Assembly: GCF_000526795.1 (NCBI RefSeq)
Contig: NZ_JAGT01000001.1
Coordinates: forward strand, 1,821,001-1,885,000
DNA: 64,000 bases
Reading direction: 5' to 3'
Source of the DNA: Ruminococcus flavefaciens AE3010
GTDB lineage: Bacteria; Bacillota; Clostridia; Oscillospirales; Ruminococcaceae
The position numbers were made by a program, and so were the translations under genes. Position 1 is the first letter of the stretch. The number at the start of each line of letters is the position of its first letter. The notes beneath the pieces are model-generated. The model was given only the letters and a program-made list of their open reading frames with translations, was not told the origin of the DNA and searched no databases. Below, piece after piece: positions 8,519 through 17,318 of the stretch.

Positions 8519-8541
8519 AGGACGGCTTTACGCCGTCCTTT
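8519..8541. terminator. orphan hairpin
   Basis: AGGACGGC / GCCGTCCT with a 5-base loop, followed by TTTC on plus and an A/T-rich tract on minus. No plus-strand gene ends here. It may be a boundary remnant of the decayed element or a leader hairpin of the 8418 gene. The rest of 8419-8712 holds only the sigma-gene promoter. Confidence 0.5.
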
Positions 8542-8648
8542 CTATGAAAAAATACATTTGTGATTATTTAAATGTTTTTTTGCCTTATCATACTATTGAA
8601 AGTCCCCCATAAATGTGATAAAATATTTTTTTGGAAAAAATGTCCTAC

Positions 8649-8677
8649 TTGATATCACAAGTACGAGTGTATATAAT
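8649..8677 (+). promoter_or_regulatory. promoter for the ECF sigma operon
   Basis: -35 TTGATA (8649-8654), 17-bp spacer, -10 TATAAT (8672-8677): a sigma-A promoter rather than an obvious ECF autoregulated one. Confidence 0.65.
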
Positions 8678-8712
8678 GAAAGCGATCGCTGAACTGAATA
8701 GGAGGAATACAT

Positions 8713-9279
8713 ATGACAGATCAGGAGTTCAAGAAATACATGGAACGATCTCCGGAAGAGTGCATGAGAGTAGTTTTTGATGAATACTGCAATTATGTAT
8801 ACGTAATAGCTGCAACTAAACTAAAAAACTGCGGTACTACGGAAGATATAGAGGAATGTGTGAGTGATGTTTTTACTGAGGTATTCAAAAGGATAAATTA
8901 TATTGGTGAGCGCGATGGCGACCTGAAAGGATTTATCGGAGTTATCGCCAAACGCAAAGCAATAGATATGTACAGAAAACTTAGTGTAAAAGCTGATAGG
9001 ACCATATCAACCGATGATGAAGGATTCATAGAAATATCGTCCGGAGAAAACATAATAGAATCTACTGAGATGTCAGAACGTAATTCCATCTTACTTAATA
9101 AAATAAAAGAATTAGGCGAACCTGACACGACGATCATAATAAAGCAGTACTACTACAATATGACAGTAGCTGAAATAGGGAAAGCAATTTCAATGACATC
9201 AGCCGCAGTACAGAAACGAAGCGTTCGGGCAAGACAAAAGCTGAAAACGATGCTTTGTGAAGTCGGCATAAATTATTAA
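8713..9279 (+). CDS. ECF-type RNA polymerase sigma factor
   Basis: The 188-residue protein has the two-domain layout of ECF sigma factors. Sigma-2 spans about 10-95 (YCNYVYVIAATKL, DIEECVSDVFTEVFKRI, FIGVIAKRKAIDMYRK). Sigma-4 spans about 125-182 (IIKQYYYNMTVAEIGKAI, then TSAAVQKRSVRARQKLK, a helix-turn-helix). AGGAGG precedes the ATG. The next gene starts 12 bp downstream and encodes a single-span membrane protein, the usual arrangement for a sigma factor and its regulator. In Ruminococcus and Clostridium such pairs often sense extracellular polysaccharides, plausible here among dockerin genes but not shown. Confidence 0.9.
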   Translation: MTDQEFKKYMERSPEECMRVVFDEYCNYVYVIAATKLKNCGTTEDIEECVSDVFTEVFKRINYIGERDGDLKGFIGVIAKRKAIDMYRKLSVKADRTISTDDEGFIEISSGENIIESTEMSERNSILLNKIKELGEPDTTIIIKQYYYNMTVAEIGKAISMTSAAVQKRSVRARQKLKTMLCEVGINY

Positions 9280-9291
9280 GGAGGGATATGT

Positions 9292-10365
9292 ATGAATAAG
9301 AAAGACGAAATGTTCAATGAATTCGACATTGATCTTGAAACTGCAAACAGAATTGCGAAAGAGTACCCGTCCCTGTCAGATTCAGCCAGAGAGAGGATGT
9401 TTAATATGACTAAGGAAAAAATGAATATATCAAATTATACTGATGAGGGAAACAATAACAGCGTATATGGTGTGGAAAGATACAATCGTCCAAGATGGAT
9501 AAAATTTGCAAGTATGGCAGCGACATTTGCTATAATCGCAGGTGGCATCGGTGGCGGAGGATATCTGCTCCGCAATATGAAGAAGCCGGTTCCGGCTGTA
9601 AGCTCATCATCAGAGACAGAAGTTAATACTACATCTTCTGTAACAACAAATGTTACCACAACTACAGCAGTTGCTGAGACAACTACAGCGACAACTGAGT
9701 CAAAGAGACTGACTCCTGAAGAGGCAGCGCATAAGCTTACAGATAGTTATTGGGATTATGAGTGCTTCTTTGATAGTGTTGCACATACAAAGGCTGATTA
9801 TGATGCTGAAAGCTTAAAGTTCAATTACACTATGCAGTATGCTGGATATACACCTGATATTGAGCTAATATATTACAAAACTATTGATGAAAGACTTACA
9901 GAGAAAACTATGGACGGTCTGAAGAAGATATACAATACTTATTTCAGCAAAAACTACGATCCATTCTATTCTGTAAATGCTGAATATACCAATAACAATG
10001 AATTATTCGGACCTTCATTTACAGCAGATACTCTTCCTGCTGACGGCAAATTGGATCGTGCATATACCTACATCATGTATGAGGGTGAATTATACCAGTA
10101 TTGTCCGGGTAAAGGCTATTTTGACGGTTATTATTGGACAGATGAGCAGATAGATATATCTGATGTTACAGAAGGCTCCTTTACATTGAATAGAAAATTT
10201 AAAAATGATGGAAATGAGGTATATGAGCCATCAAAGGGCGAAGTAACATTCAGAATAGCATTCGATGAAGATGCTCAGGATTGGAGAATTGAGCAGAAGG
10301 ATGTTGAATATGAATACCAAGATAATTCCACAACAACTGAGACTGATTCTACATCTATCGAATAA
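9292..10365 (+). CDS. putative membrane-bound sigma regulator (anti-sigma-like)
   Basis: The 357-residue protein has about 75 cytoplasmic residues, one membrane segment with a Gly-rich stretch (about 76-98), a Ser/Thr-rich linker (about 105-135) and an extracellular domain starting at about 138 (EEAAHKLTDSYWDYE). This topology, plus a start 12 bp after the ECF sigma gene with AAGGAGG before the ATG, suggests it holds the sigma factor at the membrane and releases it on an outside signal. No zinc-finger anti-sigma motif is visible in the cytoplasmic part. A fragment of the extracellular domain is repeated just after the stop codon. Confidence 0.65.
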   Translation: MNKKDEMFNEFDIDLETANRIAKEYPSLSDSARERMFNMTKEKMNISNYTDEGNNNSVYGVERYNRPRWIKFASMAATFAIIAGGIGGGGYLLRNMKKPVPAVSSSSETEVNTTSSVTTNVTTTTAVAETTTATTESKRLTPEEAAHKLTDSYWDYECFFDSVAHTKADYDAESLKFNYTMQYAGYTPDIELIYYKTIDERLTEKTMDGLKKIYNTYFSKNYDPFYSVNAEYTNNNELFGPSFTADTLPADGKLDRAYTYIMYEGELYQYCPGKGYFDGYYWTDEQIDISDVTEGSFTLNRKFKNDGNEVYEPSKGEVTFRIAFDEDAQDWRIEQKDVEYEYQDNSTTTETDSTSIE

Positions 10366-10366
10366 G

Positions 10367-10405
10367 CTGCACATAAGCTTACTGATGATTATTAATCAGA
10401 GCAAT
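10367..10405 (+). repeat. remnant copy of the regulator's AAHKLTD segment
   Basis: Directly after the stop codon, the same frame reads AAHKLTDDY and then a stop. It matches residues about 140-148 of the preceding protein (AAHKLTDSY) at the DNA level too. This suggests a tandem copy of the extracellular domain that has been cut down. Confidence 0.55.
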
Positions 10406-10493
10406 GGTGCTCGTCCGAATGAAGCGCCATTCAGCTTATAATACATAATAAGGAAGCCATTACGGTAAGGTCATTAAGCTGAGAATACAAAGA

Positions 10494-10545
10494 AAAAGAA
10501 ACAGTAGTATGTTTAATGTAAGAAGACATACTACTGTTTCTTTTA
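10494..10545 (+). terminator. terminator of the sigma operon
   Basis: A long stem (AAAGAAACAGTAGTATGT / ACATACTACTGTTTCTTT) closed by a 13-base loop and followed by TATAAT-rich DNA. Confidence 0.75.
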
Positions 10546-10633
10546 TAATATACACTTCTATAGCATATAAAGTCAAGGAATCATTCGTTTTCAAACTTCT
10601 ATTGAATAACACTATGCGCTATAGGCGAATTAG

Positions 10634-10825
10634 CTCCTTAATGACGATAATGATGAGTTCATTGACCTTGTAAAAGAATATAACGATGGACTGATATTAT
10701 TCTTGAATACTTCAGATATGAAAACTCTTGCAAGCGCATATAGGAAGTTCAAAAAACAGCTATTTTACAAGAAGAAAGACGAGAAAATAGGGGACGGTAA
10801 GTTTATCGTCCCCTTTGTTATTTAA
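10634..10825 (+). pseudogene. possible decayed coding fragment
   Basis: A 63-codon open stretch with protein-like composition (DDNDEFIDLVKEY, then LASAYRKFKKQLFYKKKDE) is bounded by TAG at 10631 and TAA at 10823. It has no start codon or ribosome binding site at its beginning and overlaps a terminator, so it is at best a remnant. The remainder of 10366-10825 shows nothing beyond the repeat and terminators listed. Confidence 0.25.
10790..10813. terminator. terminator for the 10826-13111 gene
   Basis: GGGGACG / CGTCCCC with a 10-base loop, followed on the minus strand by TATTTT and on plus by TTTG. Confidence 0.7.
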
Positions 10826-13111
10826 TCAATATTTGTCAAGAACCTGTCTTCTCAGTTCTATCATATCGAAATTATCAAATACTCCGTCATAATTGAGGTC
10901 GAAATTCTTTCCATTAAGGTCGCATTTCTCGCCAAGGAGATATTTCTGGAAAAGACATATATCATCTGATGTAAACTTTTCCCTGTTAACTCTCTCAACT
11001 ATAATATCATTACGGACAAGCTCTATCTCTCCGCTACCAATGCCGCATATATTGGCATTAAGAGCTACATTTGTGATAGGACCTACTTCAAGTCCAGCAT
11101 TTTTCCATGCTATAACAGCGTCAAGAAGATAGATAGTTCCTGATGCAATTGTATCATTAGGAGTCTTGGTTTTAGCTATACAATAATATTTCACATTCTT
11201 TTTGCCACCGGCAGTGACAACATGATTGTTATAGTACACATAGATATCGTATTCCCTGTCGGTAAACTCCTCCGTACCGAGATACTTGGCTTCTTTTGGA
11301 ACAGCATCATAATTCAGCACAGGATACATATAAAAATCTATGTATTCCTCGCCGTGCTCATCACACATTCGGCCCTCAGCACCTATGCTGTAATTACCAT
11401 CTGTGCTTATATTAGCCTTGAAATTCATATTGATAAAGTCGCCCTTATCATTGTCTATCTGCTCGTCTGCCATTTCAAAGTTCATGCTCTTTCCAAACTT
11501 GAAAACGCTGTCATCATAATTCTGGAAACAGTCACCGACGATAGTGCCGTTCTTTTTGAGGGTACACTTTCCGTTCTCTGTACAGAAAACCATGCTGCCG
11601 CCCTCAATAATAGGCTCGGCAGGAGCGTTTATCGATGTATTGTCAATCACTCTGTTATATATGTCATCTTTCTTTACAAGATCAAATTCAGCATTTTCAA
11701 GGTCAAATTCACCTCTTCCGGTACCAAATGATTCAGCAAACATTAGTATTTCGCTTATCTTGTTTGTCTTTTCCAAATAGTTCTTTAGCCAAACATCGTA
11801 ATGTTTCTTGAGATCAATATCGCCAACTGCTCCGTAGCCCTCCTGTTCAAAGCTGACCTGTGATATGCACCATATCTGCGGTGCAGGCAAGCTCATACAG
11901 GACTCATAGTTAAATGTCCTTGAATAAATATCATACTTGATACCGTCTACCTCAACACAGTCAAGATGTTCAACATCAGCCCTGTCATGACCGTCGTCCA
12001 CAAAGTCCTTTGTATTACTGAACTGAACAATATTTATCGACGTTATACTGTCACGATCAAAGAGCTCAACTCCCACTGCATATTTGTCCTTAGCCTTTAT
12101 TGTCGTCTCATAGTGAACGTTCATCTTTTCATATTCATCAAAAGACACTGCCTTTTCGTCAAGAATACCTCTGAAAAACGCACTGTCCGAATTGGTATTA
12201 CAATTTTCATACATACAGTGAGCTGTTCCGTCATCAGAGACCGTCATTCCGTTGCGTAAGCCTTTATCCAGCGACGAATAGGAGTAATACTGTCCATTAA
12301 GCCAGACAGGGTTGCGTGAGTCATAATGGTTCTCAACTTTTATACTCTCCTTGTGAGGAACATTGGCCAAAGTAACATCATTCACGAATATCTTTCCCTT
12401 TTCGCCTGTTCCGCGGATATAAAGCTTAGGCTGCTTACCTATTTCTATTTTAAAGCCATTATCCTTTAACTCGGCGTCTATCGCCTTAAAGTCTATCTTT
12501 TCGCTTATGCTGTCACCCTCAAGGCTCTCGCAGCGGACAATATATATGATCTCAACAGGAACGTTCTCCTCTTCAGTGATGCTTACATAGTAATCAGCGC
12601 CGTTTATGCTTATTTTTTTTGCATTATCGGTATCTGCACTGAAAGCGTCCTCTGTATATGAGTCAAGAACTCTTATTTCTGCTGCTTTTTTATTCTCAGC
12701 ATCGTAGCATTCCGCCACAGCTCCAATAGCATAGCTTTCTGTGCCTTTAAGGGCTGCCTCATATTTTACGAAGCAATCCTTGACCTCGTCTATAGACTGT
12801 ACCTTTCCCTCACCAACAAGGAACTCCGCAAGTCTTGTACTGTCCCAGTTACAAACGTAATAACCGCCCACAGAATTACGAACGATTGTTGCCTCGCCAT
12901 CATCGTCATCCGCCTTCCATGCCATGAGGTCATTGCATGAATAAGGAGCCTTGAATTCCTCGTCATAATAAGTCAGACTTGCCTCGACACTTTTTGTCAC
13001 CTCTGAAGCCCCCGTCTCTCCCACAGCATTTACAGGAAAAACAGTCATAGCTGCCGCTGTTACAGCGAAGGCAGTCAAAGCTGACAAAAGATGCTTTTTT
13101 ATTTTGTACAT
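10826..13111 (-). CDS. secreted dockerin protein with three beta-sandwich repeats
   Basis: The 761-residue product has a signal peptide (about 1-30, ending near VNAVG) and three related repeats of about 220 residues (about 45-265, 266-490, 495-700). Each has a pattern of the type W...YY(S/C)..., a central Asp/Tyr strand (YDIYVYYN, YDIYSRTF) and a closing G-E/K-x-x-x-(V/L) strand. The strand order loosely recalls GH11-like jelly rolls, but the catalytic glutamates cannot be identified, so a binding or inactive role is as likely. The last 60 residues form a degenerate dockerin: a first helix FTSDDICLFQKYLLG and a calcium loop DLNYDGVFDNFD. GGAGG precedes the ATG at 13111. Confidence 0.7.
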   Translation of the reverse strand: MYKIKKHLLSALTAFAVTAAAMTVFPVNAVGETGASEVTKSVEASLTYYDEEFKAPYSCNDLMAWKADDDDGEATIVRNSVGGYYVCNWDSTRLAEFLVGEGKVQSIDEVKDCFVKYEAALKGTESYAIGAVAECYDAENKKAAEIRVLDSYTEDAFSADTDNAKKISINGADYYVSITEEENVPVEIIYIVRCESLEGDSISEKIDFKAIDAELKDNGFKIEIGKQPKLYIRGTGEKGKIFVNDVTLANVPHKESIKVENHYDSRNPVWLNGQYYSYSSLDKGLRNGMTVSDDGTAHCMYENCNTNSDSAFFRGILDEKAVSFDEYEKMNVHYETTIKAKDKYAVGVELFDRDSITSINIVQFSNTKDFVDDGHDRADVEHLDCVEVDGIKYDIYSRTFNYESCMSLPAPQIWCISQVSFEQEGYGAVGDIDLKKHYDVWLKNYLEKTNKISEILMFAESFGTGRGEFDLENAEFDLVKKDDIYNRVIDNTSINAPAEPIIEGGSMVFCTENGKCTLKKNGTIVGDCFQNYDDSVFKFGKSMNFEMADEQIDNDKGDFINMNFKANISTDGNYSIGAEGRMCDEHGEEYIDFYMYPVLNYDAVPKEAKYLGTEEFTDREYDIYVYYNNHVVTAGGKKNVKYYCIAKTKTPNDTIASGTIYLLDAVIAWKNAGLEVGPITNVALNANICGIGSGEIELVRNDIIVERVNREKFTSDDICLFQKYLLGEKCDLNGKNFDLNYDGVFDNFDMIELRRQVLDKY

Positions 13112-13150
13112 TGTCACACCCTCCCTAAACTTAAAAACAAATATATATTT

Positions 13151-13179
13151 ATTATAGCTATTCCAGATGGTTTATACAA
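13151..13179 (-). promoter_or_regulatory. promoter for the triple-repeat dockerin gene
   Basis: On the minus strand -35 TTGTAT (13179-13174), 17-bp spacer, -10 TATAAT (13156-13151). Confidence 0.6.
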
Positions 13180-13320
13180 GTCCTTTATTGCGGCATTCTG
13201 CAAAACACTATCAACGAGCTCCGCGATGACGATGACATCGCCGAAAAAACAGAGCTCAAGGAGCAGTCCCGTATTATTCTCGGCAAGATAAAAGAGCTTG
13301 GCGATCCCGATTCCACTTAG
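13162..13320 (+). pseudogene. remnant of a second ECF sigma factor gene
   Basis: The frame ending at TAG 13318-13320 encodes a stretch ending SRIILGKIKELGDPDST. It matches the inter-domain region of the intact sigma factor upstream (NSILLNKIKELGEPDTT). Both the sigma-2 and sigma-4 domains are missing. It has no start codon and lies inside the promoter region of the divergent dockerin gene, so this is a fossil. Confidence 0.65.
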
Positions 13321-13322
13321 AG

Positions 13323-14159
13323 CCTACTGGTCCTGAGCTTGATGTTCAGAAGCTTAATATTGTAGACAAGATGATGAACAGCGTTGACCTTTATGACAAG
13401 ATAAGCGCAAAAAATGCTCATTTCGAAAAAATTCCAGAGGATTCTTCTGATGAAGATATGGATTATTCCGTAAGCTACCGTATTTTATGTGCAGATAACA
13501 GAGCAGCAAGATCATATGACTTTGGATATTACGGCGACGGATACAACGGAAGTGACGATATCTCAGGCTTGGCTGAATACGCAAAAAAGACTATAAATCC
13601 AGACCATGAAAGAGAAAATGAAGACTATTGTGACGGCGAAAAACTTTATTACTGGCATAATCCAATGGACCTTGACAGAGACGAATCCAACGGAAAAGAA
13701 TACAGCTGGTACCACTGGAATAATCGTTTTTATCGTGACAGCGACGCCGATAAATACAAAGGCTTTGAAGCGATCAGATTAAATTCCGGACATGAGTCCT
13801 TCTATGATTCTCACATGATTAAGAATACTCTTTGCCCTGACGGAATAGGACTTGTGACTAATTATCTCTACGACTTCAGTACATGGAATATCACGGGAGA
13901 CATAAACTTTGAGGGCAGAGACTGCTATATTATTGAAGGAAAGCGTCCCGAAAAGGATTATGATGAATATGAAAGAGATAGATATTTACTCTACATCGAC
14001 AAGGAAACAGGAATACCAATGTTAGATATTTCGTACCTTAAAAACGGAGATATAGACTCAATTGGTATGTACTTCGATGTAAAGTTAAATGACAAGGCAG
14101 AACCTGTTCCCGAAAAGGATATGAGCTGGTTCGACACCAGCTGGGAAAACTATAAATAA
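13323..14159 (+). pseudogene. C-terminal remnant of a second sigma-regulator protein
   Basis: The open frame begins right after the sigma remnant, one base out of phase, and encodes about 278 residues with no plausible ribosome binding site at either in-frame ATG near 13368-13371. The protein part has no membrane segment and is rich in Asp, Tyr and Trp. Its last third (NFEGRDCYIIEGKRP, then RYLLYIDKETGIPMLD) looks like the LolA-like sensor region often found outside the membrane in anti-sigma proteins. The order sigma then regulator repeats that of 8713-10365, so this is most likely the tail of a truncated paralogous pair. If expressed from an unseen start it would be a 262-residue cytosolic protein. 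Confidence 0.5.
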
Positions 14160-14165
14160 CAGAAA

Positions 14166-14186
14166 AGTTCCCCTCGGGGATGAACT
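14166..14186. terminator. hairpin after the regulator remnant
   Basis: AGTTCCCC / GGGG-AT-GAACT, followed by TATATTT. Confidence 0.5.
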
Positions 14187-14190
14187 ATAT

Positions 14191-14376
14191 TTAAGTTGAT
14201 TCGCCATGTCCGGCATCGATGATTATGACAGGCTTCTCATTGTCAAGGTCTGTGAGTGTCACAGGAAGCGCTCCATTTTCTGCTCTCTCGGCGATACGTG
14301 AAGCTCCGTATAGTGTGAACAGCGCACAGCCGCATAAAAGTGCTCCGCTGACTATTTTTCTGTGTGTTTTTCTCAT
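14191..14376 (-). pseudogene. truncated duplicate of the CwlD-like amidase gene
   Basis: The 61-codon frame starts with a good ribosome binding site (AAAAGGAG) and is nearly identical to the first 58 codons of the amidase at 7217-7951, up to the metal-binding DAGHG motif. It then diverges to three residues and a stop. Lacking almost the entire catalytic domain, it could make only a short signal or membrane peptide. Confidence 0.85.
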
Positions 14377-14415
14377 TTCAGTTTCTCCTTTTTTCGATAA
14401 TTGGTCACTGGATTA
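14200..14415 (-). repeat. direct repeat copy 2 (5' end of the amidase gene)
   Basis: The partner of 7775-7990, in the same orientation. The two copies bracket the 6.2-kb accessory block with the sigma genes and dockerin remnants. Confidence 0.85.
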
Positions 14416-14496
14416 TATTAGAAAAACTCATGTTATATGCATAAGCTTTCCCACTCTGCCATGGCTGTTAAGTAGTTCCCGAGTGCGTTACCATTA

Positions 14497-14525
14497 TTGA
14501 CAGCTTTATAAATCAATGATATAAT
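14497..14525 (+). promoter_or_regulatory. consensus promoter for the NPCBM-repeat gene
   Basis: -35 TTGACA (14497-14502), 17-bp spacer, -10 TATAAT (14520-14525): a perfect sigma-A match. Confidence 0.8.
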
Positions 14526-14559
14526 TGTATAAGATTTTTATATATCGGAGGATGATCAA

Positions 14560-17244
14560 ATGAACCACAAAAAACTCTTTGCTGCTGTTCTGGCAATGTC
14601 AATGTCATTCAGTACCGTTCCTTTTATGAACAATTTCGTTAATGACAATGCCATAACAGTCAGTGCTGCATCTACTGAACAGGTAAATGTACTTCCCTCT
14701 CTCAAAGCAACAGATAAAAGCAACGCTGTGTGCCATTCAAATTCGGATAAGGCTGCTTTTCAAATGGACGGAAGGATCTATTATCAGGGCGTAGTTCTTA
14801 CGGGAAAGTCAAGTATAACCTTCAATGTTGAAAATATCAATAAGCTTTCGTGGAAGCTGGGACACGTTGACAATACAGACAGATACAATATGACCATGAA
14901 AGTGTATCTTGATGATGAGCTTGCAGACAGCGTACCAATTTCATGGTATATGCTCGCCATGGATTATGATATTGACGTTTCCAAGGCTTCAAAGATCAAG
15001 ATCGTAATGGAGGGTTCAAGCTACGGCAGCTACGCTATGGGAGATGTCACATCTGATAAGGAATCCCCGTCTGTCACTGCAAAGGCTCGCGAGTACAGCA
15101 AGGTCGGCGATATACTTACAGGCTGCTTTGACAGCAATCATGTCAAGATATATCAGGGAAACGATAAAACAGCCGGCTTCAATATGAACGGCAGAACATA
15201 CCATCAGGGTATAGTTTTTACAGGTTCATACAGCAATGAGTACACTACTGTTTCAATGAATGTTGAGGGCATCTCAAAGCTCAGCTGGACCATAGGTCAC
15301 ATCGACAATGCCTACAGATACGCAGGAAAGCTCAATGTATATGTAGATGACGAGCTTACCGAAAGCAGTAATCTTACATGGAACATGGAGCTTGAAAAAT
15401 TTGAGCTTGATCTGCCGAAGGGAGCTAAGGTGATCCGTATAGAGCTTGAGCAGAACGATAACCAGTATGCGATAGCAGACATAAAAGCCGATTCTCTTGA
15501 TGCAGGCATTGAATGCAGTATACCGACGTTCTCAAAGGCAAGTGCTTTTATTGACAGCGGCTTCAATAATACAAATGTTACAAAGTACACAGGCTCCAGC
15601 AAGGCAAACAGCTATAATGTAAACGGTCGTACATATTATCAGGGACTCACATTCAAATACCAATACAGCACAGATATCCCGACTCTGACATATAATGTTG
15701 AGAATATCGACAAGCTGTCCTTCAACATAGGAAGAGTCGATAACAGCGGCGCTCAGAACGGAGTCCTTTACATTTACCGTGACAACGAAGAATACGATGC
15801 GATACCCCTTAAAGCCTATATGCCCATAAGCGAATGTGAGGTAGACTTAAAGGGCACAAAGAACCTGCGCTTTGTATTGAAGGCAGACAGCCAGTGTACC
15901 TATGCACTTATGAATATCCATGCAGATGCTCTTGCACCCGAGATAGATTATACCACACCTAAATATGATAAGGTGAGCAAGTTTATTGACAGCGTGTTCA
16001 ATACTAATTATATCAGTTGGTATAACGGAAGCACCAAGGCAGACTATTATAACATGAACGGCAGAACATACTATGAGGGTATCGTGCTCACAGGTGATTA
16101 CGGCGCCTATGATTCCAATGTATGCCTGAATGTTGAAGATGTCAATAAAATATCATGGACTATGGGACATGTTGATGATTCAGGATACTATGACGGTATG
16201 ATGTACGTTTATCTTGATGAGGAGCTTATTGACAAGGTGGATCTGGAATGGTGGATGAAATTACAGGATTACAGCATCGATGTTTCAAAGGGTAATGTTC
16301 TGCGTGTATACCTTGACCGTGAGGGCGGAACAAAGTTTGCACTTGCAGATATCGCAGCCGATGACAGAAAGACTTCAAATCCTCATGTCGTTCCAAAGTA
16401 CGATACGGTCAAGGATTTCCTTAAATCAGGATATAACTCCAACAGAGTCACTATCTATAACGGCGAGAGTCCGAAGATAAACAAGTTCTTTATGAGCGGC
16501 GATGAATATACTCAGGGAATAAGATACTACGGCGAGTATGGTTCATATGACTCGGCTGTAAGCTTCAACACAGAAAATGTCAAGAGCATTAACTTCAAGA
16601 TCGGTCATGTAGATGAAACCGGTAAAAGCGATGCCAAGCTTATAGTATATAAAAACGGACTTGAGACCGAGAGCATACCGCTTACATCTGATATGCTCGT
16701 AAAAGACTATACTATTGATACAAGTGACGCAGAGTATGTTCGTTTCTACCTTGACCGTGAAGGCGGTTCTGAATATGCTATGGCTGATATAAAGCTTGTC
16801 AGCAGTGAGACACCGGCAGTGACTACCACAACAACTGCTGTAACTACATCAACTACAACTACTGCTAAGCCTGTTACAAGCACAACAGCGGCTCCTGCCA
16901 AGACTTCCACTACAACATCGGCTAAGCCTGTTACAAGTACAACAACGATCGTAACAACAACTGTTACAACAGGTACAACAAAACCTGTTGAGTACAAATT
17001 AGGCGATGTAAACAACGACGGCAAGATCAATGCTGTAGACGCTTCTACAGTCCTTACATACTACGCAAACATCTCCACAAATAAGGACGGCGGCTTAACC
17101 GAAGCTCAGAAGAAGGCAGCCGATATTGATAACAACGGTGATATCAACGCTGTAGATGCCTCATATATCCTTTCATACTATGCATATACTTCTACCACCA
17201 AGGAAGAGATCATACCTATCGAAGAATATATGAAAAAGAAATAA
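14560..17244 (+). CDS. secreted protein with five NPCBM-like repeats and a dockerin
   Basis: The 894-residue product has a signal peptide (about 1-36) and five repeats of about 135-145 residues (near 44-170, 175-315, 320-465, 470-605, 610-740). Each has a Met/Val-Asn-Gly-Arg-x-Tyr-x-x-G core (for example MNGRTYYEGIVLTG), a WT-G-H-V-D strand and a YVYLDEEL strand. This matches NPCBM/CBM51-type sugar-binding modules. A Thr/Ala/Pro linker (about 748-808) leads to a dockerin (LGDVNNDGKINAVDASTVL and DIDNNGDINAVDASYILSYY). No catalytic domain is present, so it is probably a multivalent binding component of the cellulosome. Its dockerin is of the same type as that of the 28743-29996 protein. Confidence 0.85.
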   Translation: MNHKKLFAAVLAMSMSFSTVPFMNNFVNDNAITVSAASTEQVNVLPSLKATDKSNAVCHSNSDKAAFQMDGRIYYQGVVLTGKSSITFNVENINKLSWKLGHVDNTDRYNMTMKVYLDDELADSVPISWYMLAMDYDIDVSKASKIKIVMEGSSYGSYAMGDVTSDKESPSVTAKAREYSKVGDILTGCFDSNHVKIYQGNDKTAGFNMNGRTYHQGIVFTGSYSNEYTTVSMNVEGISKLSWTIGHIDNAYRYAGKLNVYVDDELTESSNLTWNMELEKFELDLPKGAKVIRIELEQNDNQYAIADIKADSLDAGIECSIPTFSKASAFIDSGFNNTNVTKYTGSSKANSYNVNGRTYYQGLTFKYQYSTDIPTLTYNVENIDKLSFNIGRVDNSGAQNGVLYIYRDNEEYDAIPLKAYMPISECEVDLKGTKNLRFVLKADSQCTYALMNIHADALAPEIDYTTPKYDKVSKFIDSVFNTNYISWYNGSTKADYYNMNGRTYYEGIVLTGDYGAYDSNVCLNVEDVNKISWTMGHVDDSGYYDGMMYVYLDEELIDKVDLEWWMKLQDYSIDVSKGNVLRVYLDREGGTKFALADIAADDRKTSNPHVVPKYDTVKDFLKSGYNSNRVTIYNGESPKINKFFMSGDEYTQGIRYYGEYGSYDSAVSFNTENVKSINFKIGHVDETGKSDAKLIVYKNGLETESIPLTSDMLVKDYTIDTSDAEYVRFYLDREGGSEYAMADIKLVSSETPAVTTTTTAVTTSTTTTAKPVTSTTAAPAKTSTTTSAKPVTSTTTIVTTTVTTGTTKPVEYKLGDVNNDGKINAVDASTVLTYYANISTNKDGGLTEAQKKAADIDNNGDINAVDASYILSYYAYTSTTKEEIIPIEEYMKKK

Positions 17245-17289
17245 TGGCTGTCGCAGGAGATCCTTACAGAAATAAATGAATAAAACTGA

Positions 17290-17313
17290 AGAGGACGGCT
17301 CATGCCGTCCTCT
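17290..17313. terminator. bidirectional terminator
   Basis: AGAGGACGGC / GCCGTCCTCT with a TCAT loop, followed by a T-run, between the convergent NPCBM gene and the DUF308-like gene. Confidence 0.8.
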
Positions 17314-17318
17314 GATTT

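Noticed and set aside
16746..17030. 94-codon minus-strand Val-rich frame
   Set aside because: It is the complement of the Thr-rich linker of the NPCBM protein.
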